Assembly: GCF_900103835.1 (NCBI RefSeq)
Contig: NZ_FNID01000014.1
Location: forward strand, 1-64,000
Length of the DNA stretch: 64,000 nt
Direction: 5' to 3'
Source of the DNA: Acetanaerobacterium elongatum
Lineage (GTDB): Bacteria > Bacillota > Clostridia > Oscillospirales > Ruminococcaceae
The translations under genes were made by a program, and so were the position numbers. This document shows positions 6,957-16,427 of the stretch, in pieces (position 1 is the first letter of the stretch; the number at the start of each line of letters is the position of its first letter). The notes under the pieces were generated by a model. It was not told the origin of the DNA, searched no databases, and saw only the letters and a list, made by a program, of their open reading frames with translations.

Positions 6957-8129
6957 TTAGATGAATAACGCCGCGAGCTCGTAAAGGTACCCGCTTAGGA
7001 TGCCGCCGAGCACCACAAAGGCCAGATACAGCCCGACAGCACGCTTTTTCATAAAGGTGCTGATGCCTGCGATTACCCATGCACTGGTAGCAGAGCCGGT
7101 GATGATAAAGGCCAGCATCGCCCCTTCACTCGCGCCGCTTTGCAGCAGCGAGGTGATAATGGGAATACCCGATTCGGTTGTTACATACAGTGGCAGACCA
7201 ACCACGGCAGCAAGCGGAATTGCTGCAAGACTGCCCTTCCCCAGCAGCACCGAAACAATTGAGGACGGAATAAAGTAGTTGATTGCATAGCCGATTGCTA
7301 CAAAGATGGCAAAGTTCAGCAGTATCTGCCGCAAGCCAAGGCTTACAAAGGTTTTTCCCAATTCTCGCAGCTTCAGCTTTTCCTTGATGATTCGCCAGTT
7401 CCTGCTGCAGCACTCTTTTATTCTGCAGCACAATGATTTTCTTTCATCATCTACAAAGATGGCATCAATTTTGCTGAGCGTTGCACTGTAAGAGGGCTCT
7501 CCACTCTGACAAGCTGAATCAGCCGAACCACATGAACACCCAGCAAGCGCGGGCTGTGATGTGCAGGCGCAGCTTACTGAAGGGGTGGGAGCACAAAAGG
7601 AACAGCTTGCAGCGGGTGCCGGGGTGCAGGAAGAGCAGCCGGAAGCAGCCGAGTTATCCTGATATCGCGTTTGGTTATCGAGATAATGGGTTTTTCTCTC
7701 GATCAGATGTGTTAAGAAGCCGGATGCCAACCCGATGACAATTGATGCAACGGTTAATGCTATGGCAAACTGCGGCCCGATTACACCCCAGATCATGATA
7801 AAGCCATCCGGGCTCATGAGCGGCGATGAGGTTAAAAAGGCCATAATAGGTCCCCACGGCAGCGTGGTGGTTAGCATGCCAAGGATAACTGCTGTGGTTC
7901 CGCAGGCACAAAATGGTGTAAAGGCACCTAGCAGTACACTGCCCACAATCGAAACCTTGGTTCTCTTGAGCAAAATCTGCTTGAGTTTATCGGAGTTCAC
8001 ATAGGTTTTCAACGCCACCGCCATCATTACCGCCAACAGCAGCGGCAACCAGTTGTGGCTGAAGGATTGAACAACAGCCAGCACCGTGTTCACCAAAAAA
8101 TCCTTAACAGCAATCAGAATAGCCTCCAA
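6957..8129 (-). CDS. ArsP/YraQ-type permease (DUF318) with a cysteine-rich loop
   Basis: 390 residues with about eight membrane helices in two halves. The first half carries GAFTPFCACGTTAV (C74, C76), the conserved cysteine motif of ArsP/YraQ permeases; ArsP exports trivalent organoarsenicals. Between the halves is a soluble loop with nine cysteines at about 165-207 in CxxC, CxC and similar spacings, plus CCRIKECC at about 234-241. This loop is far richer in cysteine than the family needs and suggests binding of a soft metal or metalloid. The gene lies downstream of an ArsR repressor, with an operator-like palindrome between them and another just before the start. Substrate is inferred, not shown. 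Confidence 0.85.
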   Translation of the reverse strand: MEAILIAVKDFLVNTVLAVVQSFSHNWLPLLLAVMMAVALKTYVNSDKLKQILLKRTKVSIVGSVLLGAFTPFCACGTTAVILGMLTTTLPWGPIMAFLTSSPLMSPDGFIMIWGVIGPQFAIALTVASIVIGLASGFLTHLIERKTHYLDNQTRYQDNSAASGCSSCTPAPAASCSFCAPTPSVSCACTSQPALAGCSCGSADSACQSGEPSYSATLSKIDAIFVDDERKSLCCRIKECCSRNWRIIKEKLKLRELGKTFVSLGLRQILLNFAIFVAIGYAINYFIPSSIVSVLLGKGSLAAIPLAAVVGLPLYVTTESGIPIITSLLQSGASEGAMLAFIITGSATSAWVIAGISTFMKKRAVGLYLAFVVLGGILSGYLYELAALFI

Positions 8130-8147
8130 AACAATTTCCTCCTTTAT

Positions 8148-8177
8148 ATCGTGTATCGTCTATTGACGATATACGAT
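8148..8177. promoter_or_regulatory. ArsR operator-like inverted repeat A, next to the permease start
   Basis: ATCGTGTATCGTC (8148-8160) faces GACGATATACGAT (8165-8177) across four bases with one mismatch. It contains the TATCGT/ACGATA core shared with two other sites around arsR and lies 19 bases upstream of the permease start codon. Confidence 0.7.
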
Positions 8178-8215
8178 GGTACTAATATCTCTCATAAATG
8201 ATAAAGCAGCTCGCA

Positions 8216-8237
8216 TATATCGTAATATTACGATATA
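8216..8237. promoter_or_regulatory. ArsR operator-like palindrome B, between arsR and the permease
   Basis: A perfect 22-bp palindrome with the core ATATCGTAATATTACGATAT. It lies after the arsR stop codon and before the permease, so it probably controls a separate permease promoter in this gap. Confidence 0.75.
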
Positions 8238-8252
8238 CTACATCAAAAATAA

Positions 8253-8564
8253 TTACTTTTCGGTAAGCAGATCGTCCTTCATCTCCTTTAAAAAGGCGGA
8301 AAGAACATCCTCGTTTAAAAAGTAACAGCTCCACAGCTCCCGCTTTTCCTTACGGATAAGCCCCGCGCTTTCCAAAACCGCCAGATGCTGCGAAACGGTT
8401 GATTGTGCAAGGCCGGTGTATTTTACTACATCCCCCACGCTTACGCCGCTTTCAAAGAACTCTATTCGGTCACAGCAGGTGCCGATTGCCTTTTCTTTCA
8501 AAGCCTTAACAAGCTGGTAGCGCGTTTTGTTCCCCAAAGCCGCACAGATTGCCGCAGTATCCAA
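8253..8564 (-). CDS. ArsR family metal(loid)-sensing repressor
   Basis: 103 residues from TTG 8564, preceded by AGGAGAGGGGGAGAAGG; an upstream in-frame ATG (8639) would add 25 poor-quality residues and run through operator C, so I reject it. The winged helix-turn-helix is clear (VVKYTGLAQSTVSQHLAVLE, SAGLIRKEKRELWSCYFLN). A vicinal cysteine pair at about 30-31 (GTCCDR) and C7 could bind arsenite or another thiophilic metal; the classical ELCVC site is not present. In this family the metal-free protein represses and metal binding releases it. The repressor and permease form an efflux unit; palindrome C suggests autoregulation. Confidence 0.88.
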   Translation of the reverse strand: MDTAAICAALGNKTRYQLVKALKEKAIGTCCDRIEFFESGVSVGDVVKYTGLAQSTVSQHLAVLESAGLIRKEKRELWSCYFLNEDVLSAFLKEMKDDLLTEK

Positions 8565-8599
8565 GCCTTCTCCCCCTCTCCTGTAACTGATGCCCTCAT

Positions 8600-8621
8600 T
8601 ATATCGTATTTTTACGATATA
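8600..8621. promoter_or_regulatory. ArsR operator-like inverted repeat C, upstream of arsR
   Basis: TATATCGTA and TACGATATA flank four T residues, matching the core of sites A and B. It lies 36 bases before the chosen arsR start, a normal place for autoregulation. Confidence 0.75.
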
Positions 8622-8657
8622 GTCAATACTCTTTACCAAATTTGTGTGCAGAAATTA

Positions 8658-9341
8658 TTATTTAATTTTACTGCATTTTACCTTAAGCTTCACACAGTCA
8701 TTCAGATGTACAATCTGGTGACGGGTTATAGGCATTTGACACAGCCCCGCAACCGTCTTCTTTCCCCAGAAATCCAGCAGCCAATTTGATTGCGGGTGTT
8801 CTGTTACGCCGCCCTCATTGAGTATGCGGTCAAGCTGGTCCTTGCGCATCTTTCTCTTCAGGCTGCTTAACGTAAGAAAGCTAAGAATTTCGCGCGTTCT
8901 TCTCCCTACGGCAACGCGATATTCCAGCAGCGCGTCTTTATTAACTGCATTGCTAAAGGCGATAATCTCCTCATCGGTCATCGCATTTCCGGTATCCTTT
9001 ACCGCGACGCCGAGCCGCTTCAGCCATGCATCATTCAGCACCTGTTCCCCGTCGGCAATCAGGATATTGGCGGTCAGGTCTTCAATCCGGGTAATGTGCC
9101 ATATATCCCACGCAACGGTAACATCCTTCTTAGTAGGCATGGTGCGGAAGGCCGGCTCAGTAAGGCCGCTTACTACCTCATCCAGATACGTGGTCTGCCC
9201 CCCTCCGTAAACCGCTGCGGCGTGTACTAGGCTGTGCATCTTGTGCAGCAGCGCAACGGTTTCTTCAATATACTCAGGCTTCAGGATAATCTCTTTAAGC
9301 CGGGTCTGCATAGGATTCCAATCTGTTGTAACCTGAAACAC
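8658..9341 (-). CDS. DinB superfamily protein
   Basis: 227 residues. The start is GTG 9341, with GGGGATTG about seven bases before it. The four-helix pattern with WDIWHITRIEDLTANILIA near 80-100 and ITRHQIVHLND near the C-terminus fits the DinB/YfiT superfamily; the histidines in these segments are the likely metal ligands. Members are metal-dependent and often thiol or detoxification related, but this one cannot be given a reaction. It is transcribed alone, on the same strand as and upstream of arsR, with the collagen-like gene divergent. No membrane segments. Confidence 0.75.
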   Translation of the reverse strand: MFQVTTDWNPMQTRLKEIILKPEYIEETVALLHKMHSLVHAAAVYGGGQTTYLDEVVSGLTEPAFRTMPTKKDVTVAWDIWHITRIEDLTANILIADGEQVLNDAWLKRLGVAVKDTGNAMTDEEIIAFSNAVNKDALLEYRVAVGRRTREILSFLTLSSLKRKMRKDQLDRILNEGGVTEHPQSNWLLDFWGKKTVAGLCQMPITRHQIVHLNDCVKLKVKCSKIK

Positions 9342-9437
9342 CTGTCAATCCCCTTCCATGTCATTGATGACATTATAATGTATTGGGGCCCTATTGTAAA
9401 TTGTCTGCGTGTTTTCCCCGATTTTCTATCAATTTTA

Positions 9438-9464
9438 ACCCTTACCTTTACATCCTCATACAAT
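9438..9464 (+). promoter_or_regulatory. Possible SigK-type promoter of the first collagen-like gene
   Basis: CATACAAT at 9457-9464 fits the SigK -10 consensus CATANNNT, with AC at 9438-9439 seventeen bases before it. SigK drives late mother-cell genes, including the exosporium collagen BclA in Bacillus. The match is short and could be chance. Confidence 0.35.
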
Positions 9465-9511
9465 GGTATAGACAATATTTTGGTCAAGTTTATATAAAGG
9501 AGATATGGGGT

Positions 9512-10942
9512 ATGAGAAGATTTCCATATTCAGGCGGTATGCGGGTGGCTAACGCCCGGCAGCGGGCACCAGCCGTTATGAACTCTGCCGCCACCAAACA
9601 GGGGGCAAAACCCCGGAGTAACACAACTATCCCCGTAGCAGCTAATAATCTGCAAAATGCAGCTGAAGCTGCTGCCGTCATCGCTGCCCAAGCAGCAAAT
9701 GAAGTAACAGCGCTTACAGTTAACACGATTACCCCTGCTGTTGCAGATAATCTGCAGGATGTGGTTAAGGACACTGCTGCCACAGCCGCCGAAGCAATTC
9801 AAGAAATACTTTTACGTTACGATTCCGTTTCTGATCAACACGATTCTTCAGGTGAGAATCTGCCGGTTTTACCGGCTGAACCCCCGCCTGCAGCGCTGCC
9901 CACCGCACCGCCGTCAGACGACTTTGCCGATTGCGGCGGTAATAGATGCTTACTCTGCCCGGTACGCTTTGTATGTACCAAAAGCCCGTTCTGCTGCTTT
10001 TTAACCGGTCCAACAGGCCCCACCGGGCCGAGCGGTACTCCCGGGGCTGCAGGGGCGACCGGACCAACCGGGCCTGTGGGACCAGGTGGTACTCCGGGCA
10101 CACCAGGTTCCACGGGGCCTACCGGGCCTACTGGACCGCAGGGTACACCGGGCATTAACGGCCCAACCGGGCCTACCGGGCCGATTGGACCAACCGGGCC
10201 GGGTACTGGCGATACCGGCCCAGCGGGACCAACGGGGCCAACAGGGCCTCTTGGGCCTACTGGACCGACGGGGTCACTCGGTCCCACAGGGCCTACCGGG
10301 CCACAAGGCTTGCTGGGTGAAACAGGACCCACAGGGCCCTTCGGGCCTACCGGGCCTACCGGGCCTCAAGGCGAACAGGGTATAACAGGGCCTACCGGGC
10401 CTCTTGGACCTACTGGGCCGGGCACCGGAGACACCGGGCCGACGGGGCCGCTTGGGCCTACTGGGCCGACGGGGCCGCTCGGGCCCACAGGGCCCACAGG
10501 GCCTACCGGGCCACAAGGCGCAACCACCATGATTCGCGGCGTGGAGTATCAGGCCCAGACCCGTCAGGCTGAGGGGGTTGCCACCGGCAGCAATGTTTTG
10601 TTCGATACCATGGTAAACGGTCAGGATCTCACCATCACCTACAACAATGCTACCGGCGTTTTCACCATACCAAGAACCGGCAACTTTCTTGTGAACTGGC
10701 AGGTAGCCATCGACGGCTCCGATTTAGGCCCATCGGCGACCTTTACGTTAATTGAAACAGGTGCTGTAAGCATTAGCATCGCGGCCTCCACGCCGGTAAT
10801 ACTCGGGCAGGTTTCCGGCAGCGCGCTGGTTACCGTTTCAGGCTCTGCAACCCTGCGTCTGGCAAACAGCAGCGGGTATACCATCTTCCTTGCCGATATA
10901 CCGGTTCAGGCAAACATTACGATTATAGATGTAAGCATCTGA
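9512..10942 (+). CDS. Collagen-like surface protein with C-terminal BclA-type globular domain
   Basis: 476 residues from ATG 9512, with AAGGAGATAT upstream. Residues 1-150 are alanine/proline rich without a signal peptide. A cysteine-rich segment ([15 protein letters not shown], then FCCF) follows at about 145-163. Residues 166-337 are GXX triplets, mostly GPT/GPX, a collagen-like triple helix. The last 140 residues form a beta-rich domain like the BclA C-terminal trimerisation domain. Similar proteins form hair-like filaments on spores of Bacillus and Clostridioides. Threonine in the X-Y positions is the usual O-glycosylation site, and two glycosyltransferases follow downstream. The cysteine cluster may anchor or crosslink the base. 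Confidence 0.9.
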   Translation: MRRFPYSGGMRVANARQRAPAVMNSAATKQGAKPRSNTTIPVAANNLQNAAEAAAVIAAQAANEVTALTVNTITPAVADNLQDVVKDTAATAAEAIQEILLRYDSVSDQHDSSGENLPVLPAEPPPAALPTAPPSDDFADCGGNRCLLCPVRFVCTKSPFCCFLTGPTGPTGPSGTPGAAGATGPTGPVGPGGTPGTPGSTGPTGPTGPQGTPGINGPTGPTGPIGPTGPGTGDTGPAGPTGPTGPLGPTGPTGSLGPTGPTGPQGLLGETGPTGPFGPTGPTGPQGEQGITGPTGPLGPTGPGTGDTGPTGPLGPTGPTGPLGPTGPTGPTGPQGATTMIRGVEYQAQTRQAEGVATGSNVLFDTMVNGQDLTITYNNATGVFTIPRTGNFLVNWQVAIDGSDLGPSATFTLIETGAVSISIAASTPVILGQVSGSALVTVSGSATLRLANSSGYTIFLADIPVQANITIIDVSI

Positions 10943-11062
10943 TGAATGCCAAATCGCAGCTTGTGTTACAAACATCCTCTAGCCGTATTGGTGATTAAAA
11001 GTAAAAGTTATTAATTGAAATTTGTTGAGCATAAAAGATAAGAGATTTTTAGGAGGATAAAA

Positions 11063-14029
11063 ATGAGCAACAACGCATTGCAGCTGGAACGCACCATGAC
11101 CGGTTCCGTTGCTGCGGGTGGAAACGTCGTGTTCAACACGCCCGTTTATACCGCCGGAAATATCGGATACAATCTGAATACAGGTGTCATCTCGCTGAAT
11201 GACCCTGGTCGTTATATTGTCAACTGGTGGGTTGCAATACAATCTACCCCAGGGGGAGCATCTGCCGTCTTCGCGCTCTCTTCCTCTCTGGGAGATCGTA
11301 TCAAAGGGAACTCTCCCAATAAAACAGATGAAGTCGTAGGTCTTGGCATCATCAATGTAACGGGCGATCCCGTAACGTTGTCACTGATTAACGCTACTAC
11401 TGTGAATGTGACTTATTCCAGCCAGGTTCCGGTTCAGGCCACCATTATGATTGTTGAGGATGACGAGGGCATTATCGGGCCGACGGGGCCTACCGGCCCG
11501 CAGGGCCTGCAGGGTAATGGTGATACAGGACCAACCGGGCCTCAGGGACCAACCGGGCCCGGAAACGGCGATACCGGACCAACCGGGCCTACCGGGCCTA
11601 TGGGTCCCACCGGTCCCGGCACCGGGGATACCGGGCCGACCGGCCCTACCGGCCCTGCCGGAATAGGTGATACCGGTCCTACCGGACCGATGGGGCCAAA
11701 TGGTACCGCAGGCGCAACCGGCCCTACCGGGCCACAGGGCCGGCAAGGCTCACAGGGTGCACAGGGGCCTCTTGGACCTGTAGGGCCTGTGGGTGATACC
11801 GGGCCTACGGGAGCTCAGGGCATACAGGGTGTTCAGGGCCCGACTGGGCCTACGGGGCCAATGGGCCCAACCGGGCCGGGAACCGGTGATACCGGACCGA
11901 TGGGCCCCACCGGGCCAACGGGGCCTCAGGGCAATCAAGGGCTTCAGGGGCCAACCGGGCCAACAGGCGCTCAGGGTAATCAGGGATTACAGGGACCAAC
12001 CGGACCAACGGGCGCTCAGGGTGATCAAGGATTACAGGGGCCCACCGGGCCTACCGGCGCTCAGGGCAATCAGGGATTACAGGGGCCCACCGGGCCAACG
12101 GGCGCTCAGGGCAATCAGGGATTACAGGGGCCCACCGGGCCTACCGGCGCTCAGGGTGATCAAGGATTACAGGGGCCAACCGGACCCACCGGCGCTCAGG
12201 GTAATCAAGGACTTCAAGGACCCACCGGTGATACTGGCCCAACAGGGCCTATGGGACCCACCGGGCCGGGAGTTGGTGACACTGGCCCAACCGGGGATAC
12301 CGGCCCAACCGGGCCTGGAGGGCCTACTGGTGCAATCGGGCCTACCGGCGACATTGGCCCAACCGGGCCTATCGGCCCTACCGGGCCAACCGGGCCAACC
12401 GGGCCAACCGGTTCCGTGGGGGCAAGCGGAGCTGTGGTAGGCGCCGCATACTACCTTGATAATACCGATTCGGGCTATATGGAGGATGTCAAGACGCTGC
12501 TGCGAGACCCTGATTTAAATCAACCGGAGGTTATCGTAAGCGTTAACAACACGCCGGAGGAGCCCTCCACTGTTCTGGGCAACTTTATCACGATAGCTGG
12601 CGACCCGGATATCTCAATCATTCCATCCGGCAGATGGCAGCTAAACCTTTGGGCAAGATCAGCCGCCGGATTAAGCTCTGTGATTACCTGTACCGTTTAC
12701 TACGAAAGAGCCGCTTCCATTTTCCCACTGCTGACCTTCACAACACCTGTATTATCCCAAACCTTCCCCGTAAGCCCATACACGTTGAATTTGGATGAAC
12801 CCAGCTTTACTATTCAGAAAACCGACCGGTTGTTTGTGCAATTCTCTGCATTAACGGAAAGCGGCTCCGATACGGTTTACCTGGCATATAACGGCACTCA
12901 GCGGTTTACCAACCTGGTTACACCCATCGCCGCCGGCCTGCCCGGACCAACAGGCCCAACCGGGCCGACTGGGCCTATGGGACCGACCGGACCTACGGGG
13001 CCGACCGGACCGGCGGGAACCGGCGATACCGGACCCACAGGGCCGACTGGGCCGATAGGGCCAACCGGAGCAAGCGGCAATATTGCTGGTGTGCTCTATT
13101 ATCTTGACGATTCGGCATCGGGCATTTCAGGTTACTACAATCTGCTGCGTGATCCGAACACTTCTATCACAGAACAAGAAGATTCCGCTACTTCTAATGG
13201 TACCGAAGTTCTCATCGAATCCTATATATCGGCGTCCGGAGACCCGGGAATAGCCGCTATTCCCGCCGGGGTGTGGAATCTAAATGTTTGGGCAAAAACC
13301 AGCGGCGGTAACAGTTCCTATCTTGTATGCAGGGTATTCACCAGAACCCAGGCCGGCGCTGAAACCGAGCTATTCAGATTACAGTCACCGTCATTAACCA
13401 CTTCTTATCCAGTAAATGCTTATTCGCTGCAGAGTGTACAGCCCAACAGAATCATTAACGCCACCGACAGACTTGTTTTCAAGTTCTATGCTTATGCAAC
13501 CGACAGCGCCAGGACTATTACCTTTACGCATAACGGCACTGCCAGATACACCTATATGGTCACCCCCATCTCGGTATCCCTTCGCGGATCAACCGGGCCG
13601 ACCGGGCCGACTGGGCCGACCGGGCCCGCTTCTGCTGCACTATACTACGGCTATACTACCAGCACAAATAATGCATTCCCGCCACTAACCACAGAGGTGG
13701 AGGCAATCAGGATAAATGTTTCAGCAAACAACCAACAGAAGATAAAGCTGGATTATTCCTTGGACTATACGATTAACTATTTAGATTATGCCAATTCCAC
13801 TTCGATACAGGTTAGACTGTATCGCGATACCCAGCTGCTTTGGTCGAATACCAACGCATTGACTGAATCAGGAATGGGAGACCAAAGATACACCTTAAGC
13901 GGGACATTTGTAGATTCTGCGCCTTCAAGCTCAACCTTCTCATACAACCTGCAAACCTACGTTTCTGTTGCCAATAATGTAAGCTCGATTATAATCACGA
14001 ATAGAAGTATTAATGCAATTGTTATCTAA
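11063..14029 (+). CDS. Large multi-domain collagen-like surface protein
   Basis: 988 residues; ATG 11063 has AGGAGG upstream. Order: an N-terminal globular domain (1-135) resembling the C-terminal domain of the preceding protein, a long collagen-like stretch (136-455), a globular domain (456-625), a short collagen segment (626-671), a second copy of that globular domain (672-838), a short collagen linker, and a C-terminal beta-rich domain (about 856-988). Within the long stretch a 15-residue unit [15 protein letters not shown] is repeated seven times. No signal peptide, so export may be by assembly on a spore surface. It follows the first collagen gene by 120 bases and ends in a strong terminator. 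Confidence 0.9.
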   Translation: MSNNALQLERTMTGSVAAGGNVVFNTPVYTAGNIGYNLNTGVISLNDPGRYIVNWWVAIQSTPGGASAVFALSSSLGDRIKGNSPNKTDEVVGLGIINVTGDPVTLSLINATTVNVTYSSQVPVQATIMIVEDDEGIIGPTGPTGPQGLQGNGDTGPTGPQGPTGPGNGDTGPTGPTGPMGPTGPGTGDTGPTGPTGPAGIGDTGPTGPMGPNGTAGATGPTGPQGRQGSQGAQGPLGPVGPVGDTGPTGAQGIQGVQGPTGPTGPMGPTGPGTGDTGPMGPTGPTGPQGNQGLQGPTGPTGAQGNQGLQGPTGPTGAQGDQGLQGPTGPTGAQGNQGLQGPTGPTGAQGNQGLQGPTGPTGAQGDQGLQGPTGPTGAQGNQGLQGPTGDTGPTGPMGPTGPGVGDTGPTGDTGPTGPGGPTGAIGPTGDIGPTGPIGPTGPTGPTGPTGSVGASGAVVGAAYYLDNTDSGYMEDVKTLLRDPDLNQPEVIVSVNNTPEEPSTVLGNFITIAGDPDISIIPSGRWQLNLWARSAAGLSSVITCTVYYERAASIFPLLTFTTPVLSQTFPVSPYTLNLDEPSFTIQKTDRLFVQFSALTESGSDTVYLAYNGTQRFTNLVTPIAAGLPGPTGPTGPTGPMGPTGPTGPTGPAGTGDTGPTGPTGPIGPTGASGNIAGVLYYLDDSASGISGYYNLLRDPNTSITEQEDSATSNGTEVLIESYISASGDPGIAAIPAGVWNLNVWAKTSGGNSSYLVCRVFTRTQAGAETELFRLQSPSLTTSYPVNAYSLQSVQPNRIINATDRLVFKFYAYATDSARTITFTHNGTARYTYMVTPISVSLRGSTGPTGPTGPTGPASAALYYGYTTSTNNAFPPLTTEVEAIRINVSANNQQKIKLDYSLDYTINYLDYANSTSIQVRLYRDTQLLWSNTNALTESGMGDQRYTLSGTFVDSAPSSSTFSYNLQTYVSVANNVSSIIITNRSINAIVI
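11903..12217 (+). repeat. Seven tandem 45-bp units within the collagen-like gene
   Basis: Seven in-frame units encode GPTGPT, G(A/P)QG, (N/D)QGLQ. The units differ only at a few synonymous or N/D positions, which points to recent expansion by slippage or unequal crossing-over. Copy number is likely to vary between strains. Confidence 0.92.
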
Positions 14030-14037
14030 CCTTTATT

Positions 14038-14072
14038 GGGGGAGAGCCATAAAACGCTCTCCCCTTTGTTTT
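14038..14072 (+). terminator. Intrinsic terminator after the large collagen-like gene
   Basis: GGGGAGAGC (14039-14047) pairs with GCTCTCCCC (14056-14064) around an eight-base loop, followed by TTTGTTTT. Confidence 0.92.
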
Positions 14073-14147
14073 AGTAGTCTGGTATCAAGTACCTGACCCG
14101 CAACATAAAATGCTTATTAGGGACTATTCTGATAAGCGGGTGAAAAA

Positions 14148-15260
14148 TTGAGCAGCTATAAAATCTGTGTATATGCCATCTGTAAAAACGAGGAGAAGTT
14201 TGTAGACCGCTGGATGGACGCGGTCAGCGAGGCCGATTTGGTAGTCGTTACCGATACCGGCTCTACTGACGGTACCGTGGAAAAGCTGCGGGCTAGAGGC
14301 GCGGTGGTTTATGAGGAAAAAATCAGCCCGTGGCGGTTTGATACGGCGCGTAATCTTGCCATGGATCACATCCCAGACGATATGGATATCTGTGTTTCCA
14401 ACGACTTGGATGAGGTTTTTGAAAAGGGGTGGCGGCAAAAGCTGGAAGACGCTTGGAAGCCCGAGCACACGCGTGCCCGCTACCTGTTCACCTACAGCTT
14501 TCATCTTGACGGCACACCGAATAAGCAGTTTGACATGGAAAAAATCCACCGCAGGCACGGCTTTCGATGGGTGCACCCGGTGCATGAGGTGCTGGAATAC
14601 AGCGGTACCGACCCGGATAATGTCGTAAGGGTGAATATGGTGCTCAACCACTACCCCGACTACGCCAAATCCCGCGGGCAGTATCTTCCTCTGCTTGAGC
14701 TCTCGGCCGCCGAAAACCCGCAGGATGACCGCACCGCCTTCTGGCTTGGGCGCGAGTATGTTTACAATCGGGAATACGATAAGGCAATCGAAGCCTTAAA
14801 ACGGCACCTTGATCTGCCCACCGCGTTGTGGAACGAGGAACGCAGCGCCTCCATGCGCTTTCTTGCAAGAAGCTATGAAGGCAAGGGCGACCTGCAAGAG
14901 GCAAAAAACTGGTTGTTCCGGGCGATTGCCGAGTGCCCCGCTGTTAGAGAACCCTATATTGATACCGCACGTCTTGGCTACCGGATGCGGGATTGGCCGC
15001 TGGTGTTTTTGATGACGGAAAGCGCGCTTTCGATTACACAAAAAAGCGGCAGTTATCTAACAGAAGAGTTGTGCTGGAGCTACCAACCTTACGATTTCGG
15101 TTCGATTGCCTGCTTCTGGCTTGGGCTGTACGATAAAGCCGCCCACTATGCAAAAATCGCATGCAAATATAGCCCATATGACGAACGATTAAAAAAGAAT
15201 TTAGAGTTGATTGAGTTAAAACAGAATGAAGGGAAGCCACAGCATGGAGAATCGTTATAA
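14148..15260 (+). CDS. Family 2 glycosyltransferase with C-terminal TPR-like region (first paralogue)
   Basis: 370 residues; the start is TTG 14148 with GGGTGA upstream, and the alignment with the next gene supports it. The GT-A domain is clear: VYAICKNEEKFVDRW, the nucleotide-binding VTDTGSTDGT, and the metal-binding SNDLDEVFE, followed by WVHPVHEVLEY. Residues 180-370 are helical repeats of TPR type. Such GT2-TPR enzymes transfer sugars to proteins or polysaccharides in the cytoplasm. Adjacency to the collagen-like genes suggests O-glycosylation of their threonines, as with SgtA next to bclA3 in Clostridioides difficile. The donor sugar cannot be read from the sequence. Confidence 0.88.
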   Translation: MSSYKICVYAICKNEEKFVDRWMDAVSEADLVVVTDTGSTDGTVEKLRARGAVVYEEKISPWRFDTARNLAMDHIPDDMDICVSNDLDEVFEKGWRQKLEDAWKPEHTRARYLFTYSFHLDGTPNKQFDMEKIHRRHGFRWVHPVHEVLEYSGTDPDNVVRVNMVLNHYPDYAKSRGQYLPLLELSAAENPQDDRTAFWLGREYVYNREYDKAIEALKRHLDLPTALWNEERSASMRFLARSYEGKGDLQEAKNWLFRAIAECPAVREPYIDTARLGYRMRDWPLVFLMTESALSITQKSGSYLTEELCWSYQPYDFGSIACFWLGLYDKAAHYAKIACKYSPYDERLKKNLELIELKQNEGKPQHGESL

Positions 15261-16338
15261 GGTTTGCGTATATGCCATCTGCAAAAATGAGGCGCAGTTT
15301 GTCGACCGCTGGATGGACTCGATGAACGAGGCCGACATGATAATCGTGACCGATACCGGTTCTACCGACGATACGGTCGAAAAGCTTCGCGCGCGGGGCG
15401 CCTTGGTATTTGAGGACGAGATTAAGCCTTGGCGGTTTGACGCAGCCCGCAATGCTTCACTCAGCCATGTGCCGGAGGATGCGGATATCTGTGTTTGCAC
15501 CGACCTTGATGAGGTACTAAATACAGGCTGGCGGCAGCATCTTGAGCAGGCGTGGACGGATACCGCCACCAACGGCAAATATCTGTATAACTGGAGCTTG
15601 AAGCCCGACGGAACACCGGATATCCAGTTTACCTATTTTAAGGTGCACAGCCGCAAGGATTACAAATGGGTATGCCCTGTTCACGAGTGCATCAGCTATA
15701 TCGGCAGCGGAGTACCGCAGGTAGTTTTTATCGAGGGTATGGTGCTCAACCACTATCCAGACCCTTCAAAATCGCGCGGATCGTACCTGCCGCTGTTGGA
15801 GCTTGCCGTACAAGAAGACCCGGAAAATGACCGCATGGCCTATTACCTTGGGCGCGAATATATGTACCATGAGCGCTGGCAGGAGTGCATCAACACCTTA
15901 ACCCAATATCTGAAGCTGAAAACCGCCACCTGGAAGGAGGAGCGCAGCGCAGCCATGCGCTGGGTGGCAAAAAGCTGCTGCGGCCTGAAACAATATAAGG
16001 AGGCCGTACGCTGGTACTTTAGGGCTATCGCTGAGGCACCTCATATGCGCGAACCATATGTGGAGCTTGCCCGAGCCGCTTACGAGCAGGCCGATTGGCC
16101 GATGGTATTTTGCATGACAGATCAGGCGCTGCAGATTAAGCAGAAATCCCTAAGCTATGTAACCATGGGCTATGCGTGGGATCAAACCCCCTACGACCTT
16201 GCGTCACTTGCGTGCTACTATCTTGGCATGTACAGCAAGGCACTTGAATATGCTAGAGAAGCTGCTCGCCTTGCTCCCGACGACACCCGCATTTTGAACA
16301 ACCTGCATTTAATTGAGAGTCGGGTTAATCAAGCCTGA
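15244..16338 (+). CDS. Family 2 glycosyltransferase with C-terminal TPR-like region (second paralogue)
   Basis: 364 residues. The chosen ATG at 15244 aligns with the start of the first paralogue and overlaps its end by 17 bases, so the pair is translationally coupled; an ATG six codons earlier is the alternative. The motifs are the same as in the first copy: VYAICKNEAQFVDRW, VTDTGSTDDT, CTDLDEVL and WVCPVHECISY, and the TPR-like C-terminus is also shared. The two are diverged tandem duplicates, which could mean two sugars of one glycan or two acceptor proteins. No terminator separates them. Confidence 0.88.
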   Translation: MENRYKVCVYAICKNEAQFVDRWMDSMNEADMIIVTDTGSTDDTVEKLRARGALVFEDEIKPWRFDAARNASLSHVPEDADICVCTDLDEVLNTGWRQHLEQAWTDTATNGKYLYNWSLKPDGTPDIQFTYFKVHSRKDYKWVCPVHECISYIGSGVPQVVFIEGMVLNHYPDPSKSRGSYLPLLELAVQEDPENDRMAYYLGREYMYHERWQECINTLTQYLKLKTATWKEERSAAMRWVAKSCCGLKQYKEAVRWYFRAIAEAPHMREPYVELARAAYEQADWPMVFCMTDQALQIKQKSLSYVTMGYAWDQTPYDLASLACYYLGMYSKALEYAREAARLAPDDTRILNNLHLIESRVNQA

Positions 16339-16370
16339 TGAAATAATTATCGTAAGCCATTCCCTGCCAC

Positions 16371-16410
16371 CAAAAAAAACGCCTGCCGGCATTGTTGATG
16401 AAGGCAGGCG
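16371..16410 (-). terminator. Intrinsic terminator of the cheX gene
   Basis: CGCCTGCC (16380-16387) pairs with GGCAGGCG (16403-16410). On the minus strand a run of eight T follows the stem after one G. Confidence 0.88.
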
Positions 16411-16427
16411 GTATAGTTTGTAAGCAT

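Noticed and set aside
9835-10516. Long antisense frames in the collagen-like gene that read as GPVGPV-type repeats
   Set aside because: They mirror the GGNCCN codon repeats of the plus-strand gene, lack ribosome binding sites and overlap a well-supported gene.
11903-12217. CRISPR-like regular repeats
   Set aside because: The 45-bp units are contiguous and in frame with no unique spacers; they encode collagen-like sequence.
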